Assembly (NCBI GenBank): GCA_900541495.1
Contig: UQKC01000054.1
Coordinates: forward strand, 1 to 15,653
DNA length: 15,653 nucleotides
Direction: 5' to 3'
Origin: an uncultured Ruminococcus sp.
GTDB taxonomy: Bacteria > Bacillota > Clostridia > Oscillospirales > Ruminococcaceae
The notes under the pieces were generated by a model that ran no database searches, was not told where the DNA came from, and saw nothing but the letters and a program-made list of their open reading frames with translations. This document shows positions 7,519 through 14,044 of this stretch, piece after piece. Each line of letters begins with the position of its first letter. The first letter of the stretch is position 1. The position numbers and the translations under genes are program-made.

Positions 7519-8193
7519 TCAGTCTTCCTTTCGTGAATCTATCTCCGCTTTGAGCAGGAGTTCATAAACGGGTGCAAGCTTCTCAAATTCGCCGATGAGA
7601 AACGGTATGAGTTTATCGCTGAAAAGCAGGTCATAATCGTGGCTCAGAGCGTTGACGGAAATGCTCTTTCGATTGAGCCAGTTCTGTTTTTCCTCACTCT
7701 CATTTGGGAAACGGTTCTTTTTGTAAATGTCACCGTCAAGCGACAATTCGGGCGAAGCTTTCAGCATCTTTGCGGCGGCTTTGTAGCTTTTGTCATCTTT
7801 TTTTATAAGCTCGCGCAGGCTTTCCATAACAGCCGTGGGCGCTTGATAGTAGCCAACGCCGTAGGAGAAGCCCGTCTGCTCGATGCAGAAATAAAATGAC
7901 AGCGCATTTCCGAGCCTTTCGCGCGGTCTGCTCACGGCTATCCAGATATGGTCGCGGAAAAGCGACTTATCCTTTGTGAAGCGCGTGTCACGGCGAACTC
8001 TCGAAACGCATTTCGGCGAGCATACGAGCTGGCTGTCGATCTTTTCAAAGGTCGGCGCAAGCCCTGCGGCTATCTCCGCGAACGGCTCGGTTATGACCTT
8101 TTTGTATATCGGCTTCTGCTCCTCATAATATTCCCTGCTGTCGCGCAGTTTGAGTTCAAAGAGAATATCGATAGATTTTCTTGAAAAATTCAT
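7519..8193 (-). CDS. DUF2461 domain-containing protein
   Basis: A 224-residue cytoplasmic protein of the DUF2461 (TIGR02453) family, function unknown. Recognised by the N-terminal helix pattern (LRDSREYYEEQKPIYKK, 16-32), the signature VRRDTRFTKDKSLFRDHI (66-83) and the later beta-strand FSYGVGYYQAPTAVMESLRE (109-128). No signal peptide or membrane segment is seen. The ATG is preceded by AAAGGAA. It is the first gene of the run DUF2461 - deoC - kinase - hydrolase, downstream of the tRNA terminator. I could not identify a convincing promoter in 8194-8317, so either a weak promoter lies there or some transcription reads through from the tRNA unit. Confidence 0.82.
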   Translation of the reverse strand: MNFSRKSIDILFELKLRDSREYYEEQKPIYKKVITEPFAEIAAGLAPTFEKIDSQLVCSPKCVSRVRRDTRFTKDKSLFRDHIWIAVSRPRERLGNALSFYFCIEQTGFSYGVGYYQAPTAVMESLRELIKKDDKSYKAAAKMLKASPELSLDGDIYKKNRFPNESEEKQNWLNRKSISVNALSHDYDLLFSDKLIPFLIGEFEKLAPVYELLLKAEIDSRKED

Positions 8194-8317
8194 TTTGTTC
8201 CTTTCCTTTTTTGAAAAAGATCATATTCATATTCTGTAAGGGCAGGTTTCCACGACCGCCAAAAAAATAAAGCGAAACGTAAAACCGTCCTGCATAATCG
8301 ATGTGTTTGGATAAAAA

Positions 8318-8348
8318 AAATCCGTTTCTTTTAACAAGAAACGGATTT
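8318..8348 (-). terminator. Rho-independent terminator of the tRNA-Gln pair
   Basis: A perfect 13-bp stem (AAATCCGTTTCTT at 8318-8330 with its complement at 8336-8348) closes a 5-base loop. Read leftwards it is followed by a run of T (complement of 8312-8320). It lies 6 bases beyond the CCA end of the first tRNA gene. The opposite face also has a short T run, so it could work in both directions. Confidence 0.85.
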
Positions 8349-8354
8349 TTCTAC

Positions 8355-8430
8355 TGGTTGGGGTGCAGGGATTTGAACCCCGGAAATGCCTGAGTCAGAG
8401 TCAGGTGCCTTACCGCTTGGCTACACCCCA
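8355..8430 (-). tRNA. tRNA-Gln (anticodon CUG)
   Basis: Read leftwards this folds as a complete 76-base tRNA. The acceptor stem TGGGGTG pairs with CACCCCA, followed by discriminator A and an encoded CCA (8355-8357). The D arm is GCC/GGC, the anticodon stem CCTGA/TCAGG has loop CTCTGAC, and the T arm contains TTCAAAT. The anticodon CUG (8396-8398) reads CAG glutamine codons. It is second in a two-tRNA transcript. Confidence 0.96.
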
Positions 8431-8477
8431 GTATAAGTCGCCGATCAAAAAGGCGATGCATTAACGGCAACTTACTT

Positions 8478-8554
8478 TGGTTGGGATAGTTGGATTTGAA
8501 CCAACGAAATGACGGAGTCAAAGTCCGTTGCCTTAGCCGCTTGGCTATATCCCA
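8478..8554 (-). tRNA. tRNA-Gln (anticodon UUG)
   Basis: Read leftwards this is a complete 77-base tRNA. The acceptor stem TGGGATA pairs with TATCCCA, with discriminator A and an encoded CCA (8478-8480). The anticodon stem ACGGA/TCCGT has loop CTTTGAC. The anticodon UUG (8519-8521) reads CAA and CAG glutamine codons. It is the first gene after the promoter at 8605-8633; 47 bases separate it from the CUG isoacceptor. Confidence 0.96.
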
Positions 8555-8604
8555 TTGAACTTTAATGCGGAAATAATCAAGCTCATCGTCAAACGACAGT
8601 AGTT

Positions 8605-8633
8605 ATTATAGCATGTCCATTCCTGTTTGGCAA
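8605..8633 (-). promoter_or_regulatory. Promoter of the tRNA-Gln pair
   Basis: Reading leftwards, TTGCCA (8628-8633), a 17-base spacer and a perfect TATAAT (8605-8610) preceded by TGC, an extended -10. The predicted start near 8598 lies about 44 bases before the first tRNA. An 11-bp inverted repeat sits immediately upstream (8640-8688). Confidence 0.87.
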
Positions 8634-8639
8634 TAGTTT

Positions 8640-8688
8640 TTGCACAAGTTTAGCGTTTTATACAAATATTTTTTTCTAACTTGTGCAA
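8640..8688. repeat. 11-bp inverted repeat between recR and the tRNA promoter
   Basis: TTGCACAAGTT (8640-8650) and its exact complement AACTTGTGCAA (8678-8688) are separated by 27 AT-rich bases. The right arm begins 3 bases beyond the recR stop codon. The left arm is 6 bases from the tRNA -35 box. It lacks a T run on the leftward side, so it is a poor intrinsic terminator and could be a protein-binding site. Confidence 0.6.
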
Positions 8689-8691
8689 GTT

Positions 8692-9291
8692 TTACATTTC
8701 ATTGCGGTTTTCGAGTGCTTTGAACAGCGTTGTCTTGTCTGCATACTCGACCATCGCACCAACGGGCAGACCGAAAGCAAGCCTTGTGACCTTTACTCCG
8801 AGCGGCTTTAAAAGCTTTGAAATGTAAACAGCGGTAGCCTCGCCCTCAACTGTCGGGTTGGTAGCCATAATGACCTCGCGCACTCCGCCTGCGTTCACCC
8901 TCGCAAGAAGCTCCTTTATCCTCAGCATCTCGGGAGTAACACCGTCCATAGGTGAAAGAAGTCCGTGCAGAACGTGATAAACGCCCTTGTATTCGTTGGT
9001 GCGCTCGAAAGCCTCAATGTCCTTCGGTGCTTCGACAACACATACAGTGCTATGGTCGCGAAAATCATCGCTGCATATCGGACAAAGTTCGTTCTCAGTG
9101 AAGTTTGCGCAGACCTTGCAGTAGGTGACTTTCTGATGAGCGTTCATTATCGCATCGGAAAAAGCCTGTGCTTCCTCATCGCTCATAGTCATAACATGGT
9201 AAGCAAGCCTTTGAGCCGACTTCATTCCTATTCCGGGGAGCTTTGCGAACTGCTCCGCAAGTATTACGAGCGGCAGAGCCGTTTTTGACAT
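8692..9291 (-). CDS. recR: Recombination mediator protein RecR
   Basis: Works with RecF and RecO to load RecA onto gapped DNA. The 199-residue length is normal. The N-terminal helix-hairpin-helix is FAKLPGIGMKSAQRLAYHVM (15-34). The C4 zinc finger uses Cys58, Cys61, Cys70 and Cys73. The Toprim domain (about 80-175) starts with VCVVEAPKD (Glu87) and includes EVIMATNPTVEGEATA (139-154). The C-terminal Walker-B-like tail LAFGLPVGAMVEYAD (171-185) is typical. The ATG has AAAGGAAT upstream. It follows ybaB in the common dnaX-ybaB-recR order, but with hairpins in the gap (9307-9357), so its transcription may be partly attenuated. Confidence 0.97.
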   Translation of the reverse strand: MSKTALPLVILAEQFAKLPGIGMKSAQRLAYHVMTMSDEEAQAFSDAIMNAHQKVTYCKVCANFTENELCPICSDDFRDHSTVCVVEAPKDIEAFERTNEYKGVYHVLHGLLSPMDGVTPEMLRIKELLARVNAGGVREVIMATNPTVEGEATAVYISKLLKPLGVKVTRLAFGLPVGAMVEYADKTTLFKALENRNEM

Positions 9292-9306
9292 AAGATCATT
9301 CCTTTG

Positions 9307-9357
9307 AGAAAAAAGTTATTTGAAATAACGGGAATCCGTTAAACGCGGATTCCCGTT
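9307..9357 (-). terminator. Hairpin pair with T run between ybaB and recR
   Basis: A perfect 12-bp stem, AACGGGAATCCG (9327-9338) with CGGATTCCCGTT (9346-9357), has a 7-base loop. Read leftwards it is followed by a second small inverted repeat GTTATTT/AAATAAC (9315-9329) and then a T run (complement of 9309-9314). The two hairpins share bases 9327-9329, so they cannot both form completely. Most likely this is an intrinsic, possibly leaky, terminator after ybaB. Confidence 0.65.
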
Positions 9358-9368
9358 CAATGTGTATC

Positions 9369-9716
9369 TTAGAAAAGTCCGGGAAATGAAACGCCGCCTG
9401 TGATAGCGCCCATCTCATTTTCGGAAGTAGCTTCGATCTGGTGAACAGCATCGTTGAATGCGCTGATAACGAGATCCTGAAGCATCTCGATATCGTCCTT
9501 GTCAACAACGTCAGGCTTGATCGTGAGAGCCTTGATCTCCTTTTTGCCGTTCATGACAACTTCAACAGCTCCGCCGCCCGAAGTAGCCTTGAACTCTCTG
9601 TTTTCAATATCTTCCTGAAGAGCGGTGATCTGTTCCTGCATTTTCTGAGCCTGCTTGAGCATACCCTGCATATTCTGAGCGCCGCCGCCCATTCCCTGTG
9701 GCAATCTTGCTTTCAT
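9369..9716 (-). CDS. YbaB/EbfC family nucleoid-associated protein
   Basis: A small DNA-binding protein (115 residues) of the YbaB/EbfC family, a homodimer thought to act as a nucleoid-associated factor. The glycine- and methionine-rich start is followed by the family helix NMQGMLKQAQKMQEQI (15-30). The core beta-segment is FKATSGGGAVEVVMNGKKEI (42-61), then KALTIKPDVVDKDDIEMLQD. The C-terminal tail is GAITGGVSFPGLF. The ATG at 9714-9716 has AAAAGGAGT upstream. It lies between dnaX and recR as in many bacteria, with a 201-base gap to dnaX. Confidence 0.93.
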   Translation of the reverse strand: MKARLPQGMGGGAQNMQGMLKQAQKMQEQITALQEDIENREFKATSGGGAVEVVMNGKKEIKALTIKPDVVDKDDIEMLQDLVISAFNDAVHQIEATSENEMGAITGGVSFPGLF

Positions 9717-9876
9717 AATTAATACTCCTTTTGGTTGATTTTAAGCACCGCGATACTTAATACTGATTTTTAATCAAAGTGTAGACAAAAATCGGCGCAA
9801 AAGCCATATCAAGCTATTTTCAACATCAAGCTGTTAAAACAGCTACGATTTTTTGCACACTTTCAGTTTAAAAATT

Positions 9877-9885
9877 AGTATAACA
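9877..9885 (-). promoter_or_regulatory. Possible extended -10 promoter for ybaB
   Basis: In the 201-base dnaX-ybaB gap, read leftwards, TGTTATACT matches an extended -10 element with no recognisable -35 box. A short palindrome, AGCTGTT-AA-AACAGCT (9829-9844), lies just downstream in the presumed leader. The remainder of the gap is AT-rich without other clear features. Confidence 0.35.
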
Positions 9886-9917
9886 GGCGGTACTGTAAAT
9901 TTATAGAAACGGAACAT

Positions 9918-11564
9918 TTATGACTGTTCTGTCGGTATCCCGTTTTCCTGCGCTTTTTTCAAAATGGCTTCAACTGACTGCCCTGTATCGGCTTTCTCGG
10001 TCTTGTTCGTGCATTTCGCACGGATAGTGTATATCCTGCCCGTGATCTTCTGAATGGAGCGTTTGAGCTTCTCGGCGTTGTCCCCCGCCTTTAAAACGGA
10101 CATAAAGAACGAATTCTCCGAGAAAATGAGCATCATATCTCCGCTTTCAAGGGCATACGAACCGACAAGCGCCGCAGAACCCGACGGGCAGGTCGCTCTG
10201 TACTCTTCGAGGATATCCGCCCAGCGTTCAACTGGCTTGAACGAAGAGGGGTCTATCTTGCCCTGCTCCGTTTTTGCAGGAGCGGACGGTGAAGCCTGAG
10301 CAGGCTGAGGAACGCTTTCGTTCTGTCTTTCCTGCCGATATGAACGTTGGGGTTCGCTTCTCACGGGAGCAGTACGCTGAACGGACACATCGCCGAGTCT
10401 GCGCTCCAACATTTCAATTTTAGCATAAATTTCGGAATTGTCAATAGAATTGTTCGCAGAAGCTCCCGAAGCCGCTGCGCCCGCTCTGCTTGTGCATATC
10501 TTTATCATGCACATTTCGATCTCGACACGCTTTGACGGCACTCTGCCAATCTTATCACCCGTCTGCTGCAAAATATCAAGGTCGGCGAAGATATCCTCTA
10601 TCGGCATTTTCTCCGCAAGAGCCTTGACCTGAGCGGTTTCGCTCGGCAGACAGTTCAATATCCCCGTATCATCGGGAACAGTTTTTGCAAGCATAACATT
10701 TCGCAGCTGTCCGACGAGTTCGGCACAAAGCTGCTGCATATCTTTCGATGAATCGTAAAGCTCGCCGACCGCCTTTACAGCCTCGGCAGTGTTGTGGTCA
10801 GCCGCCGCTTCAAGGATACGGAAAACAGGACCGCTTCCCGCAATTCCTGCAGCACTCGCAGCCACATCTTCCGTGATGTTGTCGGAGTAAGCCGTGCATC
10901 GGTCGAGCAGTGAAAGAGCGTCACGCATACCGCCGTCCGAAGCCTTTGCGATAAGCAGTGCGGCTTCATTCGAAAGCGTGAACTTCTCCTGCTCTGCGAC
11001 CCACAAGAGCCGCTTTGCGATATCATCGGATTTTATTCTGTGAAAATCGAAACGCTGACAGCGTGAAAGTATCGTCGGCAGGACTTTATGGATCTCAGTC
11101 GTTGCGAGGATAAACTTAACGTGCGCAGGCGGCTCTTCCATAATTTTGAGCAGCGCATTGAACGCCGCCGGAGAGAGCATGTGAACTTCGTCGATGATAT
11201 AGACCTTGTATTTGCAGCGTTCGGGCATATAAACAGTACCCTCGCGCAGGTCACGGATATCTTCAACGCCGCTGTTTGAAGCTGCGTCTATCTCGATTAT
11301 GTCACCGAGCGCGCCCTCATCGGCATCGCGGCAAATTTCACATTTAAGACACGGGTTTCCGTCAACAGGGTGCAGGCAGTTCATCGCCTTTGCAAGTATT
11401 CTTGCGCAGGTCGTTTTGCCCGTTCCTCTTGAACCCGTGAAAATATATGCATGGGCAGTTCTGCCCGTTCTGAGCTGGTTTAAGAGCGTTTCTGTGACCT
11501 GCGGCTGCGAAACAACATCAGCAAAGCTCAAAGGTCTGTATTTTCTGTACAAAGCCTGATACAA
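9918..11564 (-). CDS. dnaX: DNA polymerase III subunit gamma/tau
   Basis: The clamp-loader ATPase that organises the replicative polymerase. Numbering from a GTG at 11571-11573 (551 residues): AAA+ Walker A GSRGTGKT at 47-54; zinc-binding Cys66, Cys75, Cys78, Cys81; Walker B VYIIDEVHML (124-133); sensor 1 FILATTE; SRC motif at 170-172. After about residue 370 comes a low-complexity, Pro/Gln-rich linker and a small C-terminal domain, so this is a short tau-like form. I prefer the TTG at 11562-11564 (548 residues) because AAGGGAA (11574-11580) then lies 9 bases upstream and the protein starts MYQALYRKYRP, as in related Clostridia. From the GTG the spacing is nearly zero. It lies 15 bases after the TPR gene stop and is probably cotranscribed with it. 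Confidence 0.96.
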   Translation of the reverse strand: MYQALYRKYRPLSFADVVSQPQVTETLLNQLRTGRTAHAYIFTGSRGTGKTTCARILAKAMNCLHPVDGNPCLKCEICRDADEGALGDIIEIDAASNSGVEDIRDLREGTVYMPERCKYKVYIIDEVHMLSPAAFNALLKIMEEPPAHVKFILATTEIHKVLPTILSRCQRFDFHRIKSDDIAKRLLWVAEQEKFTLSNEAALLIAKASDGGMRDALSLLDRCTAYSDNITEDVAASAAGIAGSGPVFRILEAAADHNTAEAVKAVGELYDSSKDMQQLCAELVGQLRNVMLAKTVPDDTGILNCLPSETAQVKALAEKMPIEDIFADLDILQQTGDKIGRVPSKRVEIEMCMIKICTSRAGAAASGASANNSIDNSEIYAKIEMLERRLGDVSVQRTAPVRSEPQRSYRQERQNESVPQPAQASPSAPAKTEQGKIDPSSFKPVERWADILEEYRATCPSGSAALVGSYALESGDMMLIFSENSFFMSVLKAGDNAEKLKRSIQKITGRIYTIRAKCTNKTEKADTGQSVEAILKKAQENGIPTEQS

Positions 11565-11579
11565 AACGCTCACTTCCCT

Positions 11580-12464
11580 TTATTTTATCTTCATTTCTTC
11601 GTCTATCTTGTCATAAACGCCGACACTCTCGGCAATTTTGCAATAATACTGCTTGAATCCGACAACATCAAACATATTCGCCGCCAGCGCTTTCGCATAA
11701 TATTCACGGCTCTTTTCAAGGTCTTTCAGCCCAAGCTGGGCAAGCGCACATCCGCCGAGCGCAAACACATAATTTTTGCCGTCCAATATCGACCTTGTAA
11801 AGCTTTCAAAAGCCTTGTCATATTCACCCATTGCAAGGTAGCACATCCCGTAATCCGTGTAAAGATACTGAAAAATGCCCTCATAAGCGTCCTTTTTTTC
11901 AAGTCCGTCATAAATATCAAGCGCTTTCTGATAAGCACCGTTTTCAACGTGACATCTTGCAAGCAGGAAATCGACCATATATTTCTCATCATCCAGACCG
12001 AGGTCAATAGCGTCCTGAAAATAATTCGCCGCATTGGTATTATACCCCATAAGGCGGTAGGTATTTCCTATGTAAAAGCTTGCAACCGCCTTTTCACGGT
12101 CGGTGCAGTCACATTCCATAACTTCTTTGAGATAGTCAATGCCGTCCACAAGCTCCTCACAGCGGATACAGTCCATACCGTCGCTGAAAAGTCTTGCTTT
12201 CTTGGAAAGACCTTTGAAAGTCCCCCTCGTGAGGTACTTGTCATAGCCTCTGCGAGCGGCACTCTGCGCATCACTGTAAGCCGTCACTATCGGGGACATA
12301 ACAAGCGCAAACTCCGCCAATCCGAAGAAAAGCTTCTGGAACAGATCGGGCGTATAATCGGGCGAATCAAAAATCACAAGATAGGCAAGCGCAATAAGAA
12401 ACATCAGCGGTACTACTATAATAAAGTGCCGCCAAAGCTTTTTTATAAAATACCACTTGTCCAT
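11580..12464 (-). CDS. Membrane-anchored tetratricopeptide-repeat protein
   Basis: A 294-residue protein of unknown specific function. Two hydrophobic helices (about residues 13-32 and 45-63) form an N-terminal membrane hairpin. A cytoplasmic part follows with several degenerate TPR units between about 105 and 290, for example KAVASFYIGNTYRLMGYNTN, GAYQKALDIYDGLEK and GEYDKAFESFTRSI. The TPRs suggest protein-protein interaction at the membrane. The ATG at 12462-12464 is chosen because GGAGGA (12473-12478) lies 8 bases upstream and the hydrophobic hairpin follows. An in-frame upstream ATG near 12569 lies inside the SRP RNA and is not credible. It lies between the SRP RNA and dnaX, so a link to protein export or to replication is possible but unproven. 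Confidence 0.82.
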   Translation of the reverse strand: MDKWYFIKKLWRHFIIVVPLMFLIALAYLVIFDSPDYTPDLFQKLFFGLAEFALVMSPIVTAYSDAQSAARRGYDKYLTRGTFKGLSKKARLFSDGMDCIRCEELVDGIDYLKEVMECDCTDREKAVASFYIGNTYRLMGYNTNAANYFQDAIDLGLDDEKYMVDFLLARCHVENGAYQKALDIYDGLEKKDAYEGIFQYLYTDYGMCYLAMGEYDKAFESFTRSILDGKNYVFALGGCALAQLGLKDLEKSREYYAKALAANMFDVVGFKQYYCKIAESVGVYDKIDEEMKIK

Positions 12465-12479
12465 CTGAAAGTTCCTCCG

Positions 12480-12492
12480 AAAAAGAGAAAAA
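12480..12492 (-). terminator. T tract ending the SRP RNA
   Basis: The long closing helix of the SRP RNA is followed directly (reading leftwards) by TTTTTCTCTTTTT, so the RNA's terminal stem doubles as an intrinsic terminator. The ribosome binding site of the TPR gene starts only a few bases later, so expression of that gene and of dnaX from this promoter would need readthrough. Confidence 0.7.
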
Positions 12493-12616
12493 TCCGATAC
12501 ATAGGTGTGCAGGCTTGCTGCGGCACACAGAGCGAACCGCTTAATGCTGCTCGGTTCCCCGCCTGACATGGTTCACGGTGTTCTGTTGCACAGGGCCCGC
12601 ACACCTATATACCGGA
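12493..12616 (-). ncRNA. ffs: Signal recognition particle RNA, small (4.5S-like) type
   Basis: Read leftwards it contains the conserved SRP helix 8: ATGTCAGG, then CGG-GGAA-CCG with a GNRA tetraloop (12552-12561), then AGCAGCAT, giving the Ffh-binding TCAGG/AGCAG internal loop flanked by GAACC/GGTTC. The ends pair as an unbroken helix of about 18 bp (TCCGGTATATAGGTGTGC with GCACACCTATGTATCGGA, several G-U pairs). No Alu domain is present, so it is the short form of about 120 bases. It binds Ffh and directs ribosomes making membrane or secreted proteins to the Sec translocon. Placement upstream of dnaX matches the order known in Bacillus. The exact 5' end is approximate. Confidence 0.95.
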
Positions 12617-12698
12617 TAAATTCCAATCATAGTATGCTGATCCGCTCGTTTTGGGACGATTCTGCCTCAAACAGAGCGCAAACAGGATTTACTTGATT

Positions 12699-12727
12699 AT
12701 GATATCATATTTCACAAAAAAAGTCAA
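12699..12727 (-). promoter_or_regulatory. Promoter upstream of the SRP RNA
   Basis: Reading leftwards, TTGACT (12722-12727), a 17-base spacer and TATCAT (12699-12704). The predicted start near 12692 gives about 75 bases of leader before the paired SRP RNA, which would need trimming. A second possible -10 (TATGAT, about 12626-12631) would start close to the mature 5' end but lacks a -35 box. Confidence 0.72.
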
Positions 12728-12740
12728 GCACTTTGTGAAA
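12710..12740. repeat. Inverted repeat bracketing the SRP RNA promoter -35 box
   Basis: TTTCACAAA (12710-12718) and TTTGTGAAA (12732-12740) are exact complements spaced by 13 bases that contain the -35 hexamer. A 12-bp perfect palindrome TATGATATCATA (12698-12709) adjoins it over the -10. Both are placed as operators would be. AT-richness makes chance occurrence possible. Confidence 0.45.
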
Positions 12741-12880
12741 ATTTAAAGGCTTATATAAGCTGCACAAAGATTTTTCCCATAAATTGTTTACTTTTTAATA
12801 TAATTTTAGTAAAAATCAACAGCTATATCATTTGCATTTGCACTATTTATACAGAAAATTTTTTCTATCTAATTTTACTA

Positions 12881-12909
12881 TTGAAATTTTTCCGAATATG
12901 AGTTAAAAT
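12881..12909 (+). promoter_or_regulatory. Promoter of the mcrBC-like pair
   Basis: TTGAAA (12881-12886), a 17-base spacer and TAAAAT (12904-12909). Transcription would start near 12916, leaving a leader of about 109 bases before mcrB. A weaker alternative, TTGTAT (12961-12966) with 16 bases to TATAGA (12983-12988), would shorten the leader. The rest of 12741-13024 is very AT-rich with no gene visible. Confidence 0.7.
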
Positions 12910-13024
12910 AGTTACAGTATGTGTTTCAAACGTTTTAGTTTGTCATTTTTTATAAAAATTTTGTATCAAAGGCAGTTAGTTTTATAGAACAAGCTGTACA
13001 AAATATATTTAGGGTGGAAAAAAT

Positions 13025-14032
13025 ATGGGTTCTAATATCATTCTTTACGGCCCTCCGGGAACAGGTAAAACTTATAATACTATCGCCTATGCGATATCTA
13101 TTATTTACGGAAGACCTATCCGCGAGGTTATGGGCGACGACTACGGCGAGCTTCTTGAGAAGTACAACGCTCTCAAAACTCTCTATGGTCAGATCGAGTT
13201 CACTACCTTCCATCAGTCCTTCGGCTACGAAGAATTCGTTGAAGGTATCAAGCCTGTCTTCATTCAGGTAATGAACGAAAAGGGCGAACGTTCCCGTAAG
13301 GAAGAAATGGTTTATAAGGTAAATCAGGGTGTATTCAAGCGCTTCTGCGACGAAGCTTCAAAGAACCCCGGCGAAAAATATGTATTCATCATCGATGAGA
13401 TCAACCGAGGCAATGTTTCCAAGATCTTCGGTGAAATGATAACCATTATCGAACCTACAAAACGTCTTGGACAAGCAGAAGAAGCTACCGTTAAGCTTGC
13501 TTATTCGCAGGAGGCGTTCGGCGTTCCCGACAATGTTTACATAATCGGCACGATGAACACCGCCGACCGTTCTATCGCGATGCTCGACTCCGCTTTAAGA
13601 CGACGTTTCGACTTCGTTGAAATGATGCCGAACCCCGAGCTTCTGCGTGGAGTTACCGTTGAGGGCATCGATATCTGCGAGCTTATGTATAAGATAAACA
13701 AGCGAGTTGAGATACTTCTCGACCGCGACCATACAATAGGTCACGCTTACTTTATGCCGCTTCGCTCCCGTCCGAGCCTTGCAGTCCTCGCGCATATCTT
13801 CAAAAACGCGATAGTTCCGCTTCTTCAGGACTATTTCTACGATGACTATGAAAAGATAAGACTTGTCCTCGGCGATGCAAACAAAGAGCCGAACGAGCAG
13901 TTCGTCATCAAGACAGACGTTGACTATGCACAGATCTTCGGTGCAAATGCCGAGCTTTACCTTGAAAATGACGATATTTATACTATAAATAATGCGGCTT
14001 TCGGAAATGTCAACGCATATCTTAAGATCTAA
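13025..14032 (+). CDS. mcrB: McrB-like AAA+ GTPase without N-terminal DNA-recognition domain
   Basis: Motor subunit of an McrBC-type restriction system: a hexameric AAA+ GTPase that drives translocation and activates McrC. The 335-residue protein is almost only the AAA+ module. Walker A is GPPGTGKT (9-16), Walker B is VFIIDEINRGN (120-130), the McrB signature is MNTADRS (177-183), and the arginine-rich LRRRF follows (191-195). The family's FTTFHQSFGYEEFVEGIKP (59-77) is present. E. coli McrB has about 459 residues including an N-terminal modified-base-binding domain, absent here. An in-frame TAG at 13010-13012, five codons before the ATG, rules out an upstream extension. It resembles the short McrB form made by internal initiation in E. 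coli. The ribosome binding site is AGGGTGG (13011-13017). The McrC-like gene follows after 12 bases. Confidence 0.92.
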   Translation: MGSNIILYGPPGTGKTYNTIAYAISIIYGRPIREVMGDDYGELLEKYNALKTLYGQIEFTTFHQSFGYEEFVEGIKPVFIQVMNEKGERSRKEEMVYKVNQGVFKRFCDEASKNPGEKYVFIIDEINRGNVSKIFGEMITIIEPTKRLGQAEEATVKLAYSQEAFGVPDNVYIIGTMNTADRSIAMLDSALRRRFDFVEMMPNPELLRGVTVEGIDICELMYKINKRVEILLDRDHTIGHAYFMPLRSRPSLAVLAHIFKNAIVPLLQDYFYDDYEKIRLVLGDANKEPNEQFVIKTDVDYAQIFGANAELYLENDDIYTINNAAFGNVNAYLKI

Positions 14033-14044
14033 GGATAATTTCCA

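Noticed and set aside
9829..9844. AGCTGTT-AA-AACAGCT palindrome as a dnaX terminator
   Set aside because: Only 7-bp arms, almost no loop, and no T run on the leftward side; noted only as a possible site in the ybaB leader.
12465..12569. N-terminal extension of the TPR protein beginning MSGGEPSS
   Set aside because: It would be translated from within the SRP RNA; a good ribosome binding site supports the internal ATG at 12464.
12505..12696. Rightward open frame of 63 codons
   Set aside because: It lies over the SRP RNA on the opposite strand; the structured RNA explains the sequence.
12741..12880. Search for repeats or CRISPR-like units in the AT-rich intergenic region
   Set aside because: Only short AT-rich partial repeats such as TAGTAAAA/TTTTACTA, within chance expectation; no regular spacing.
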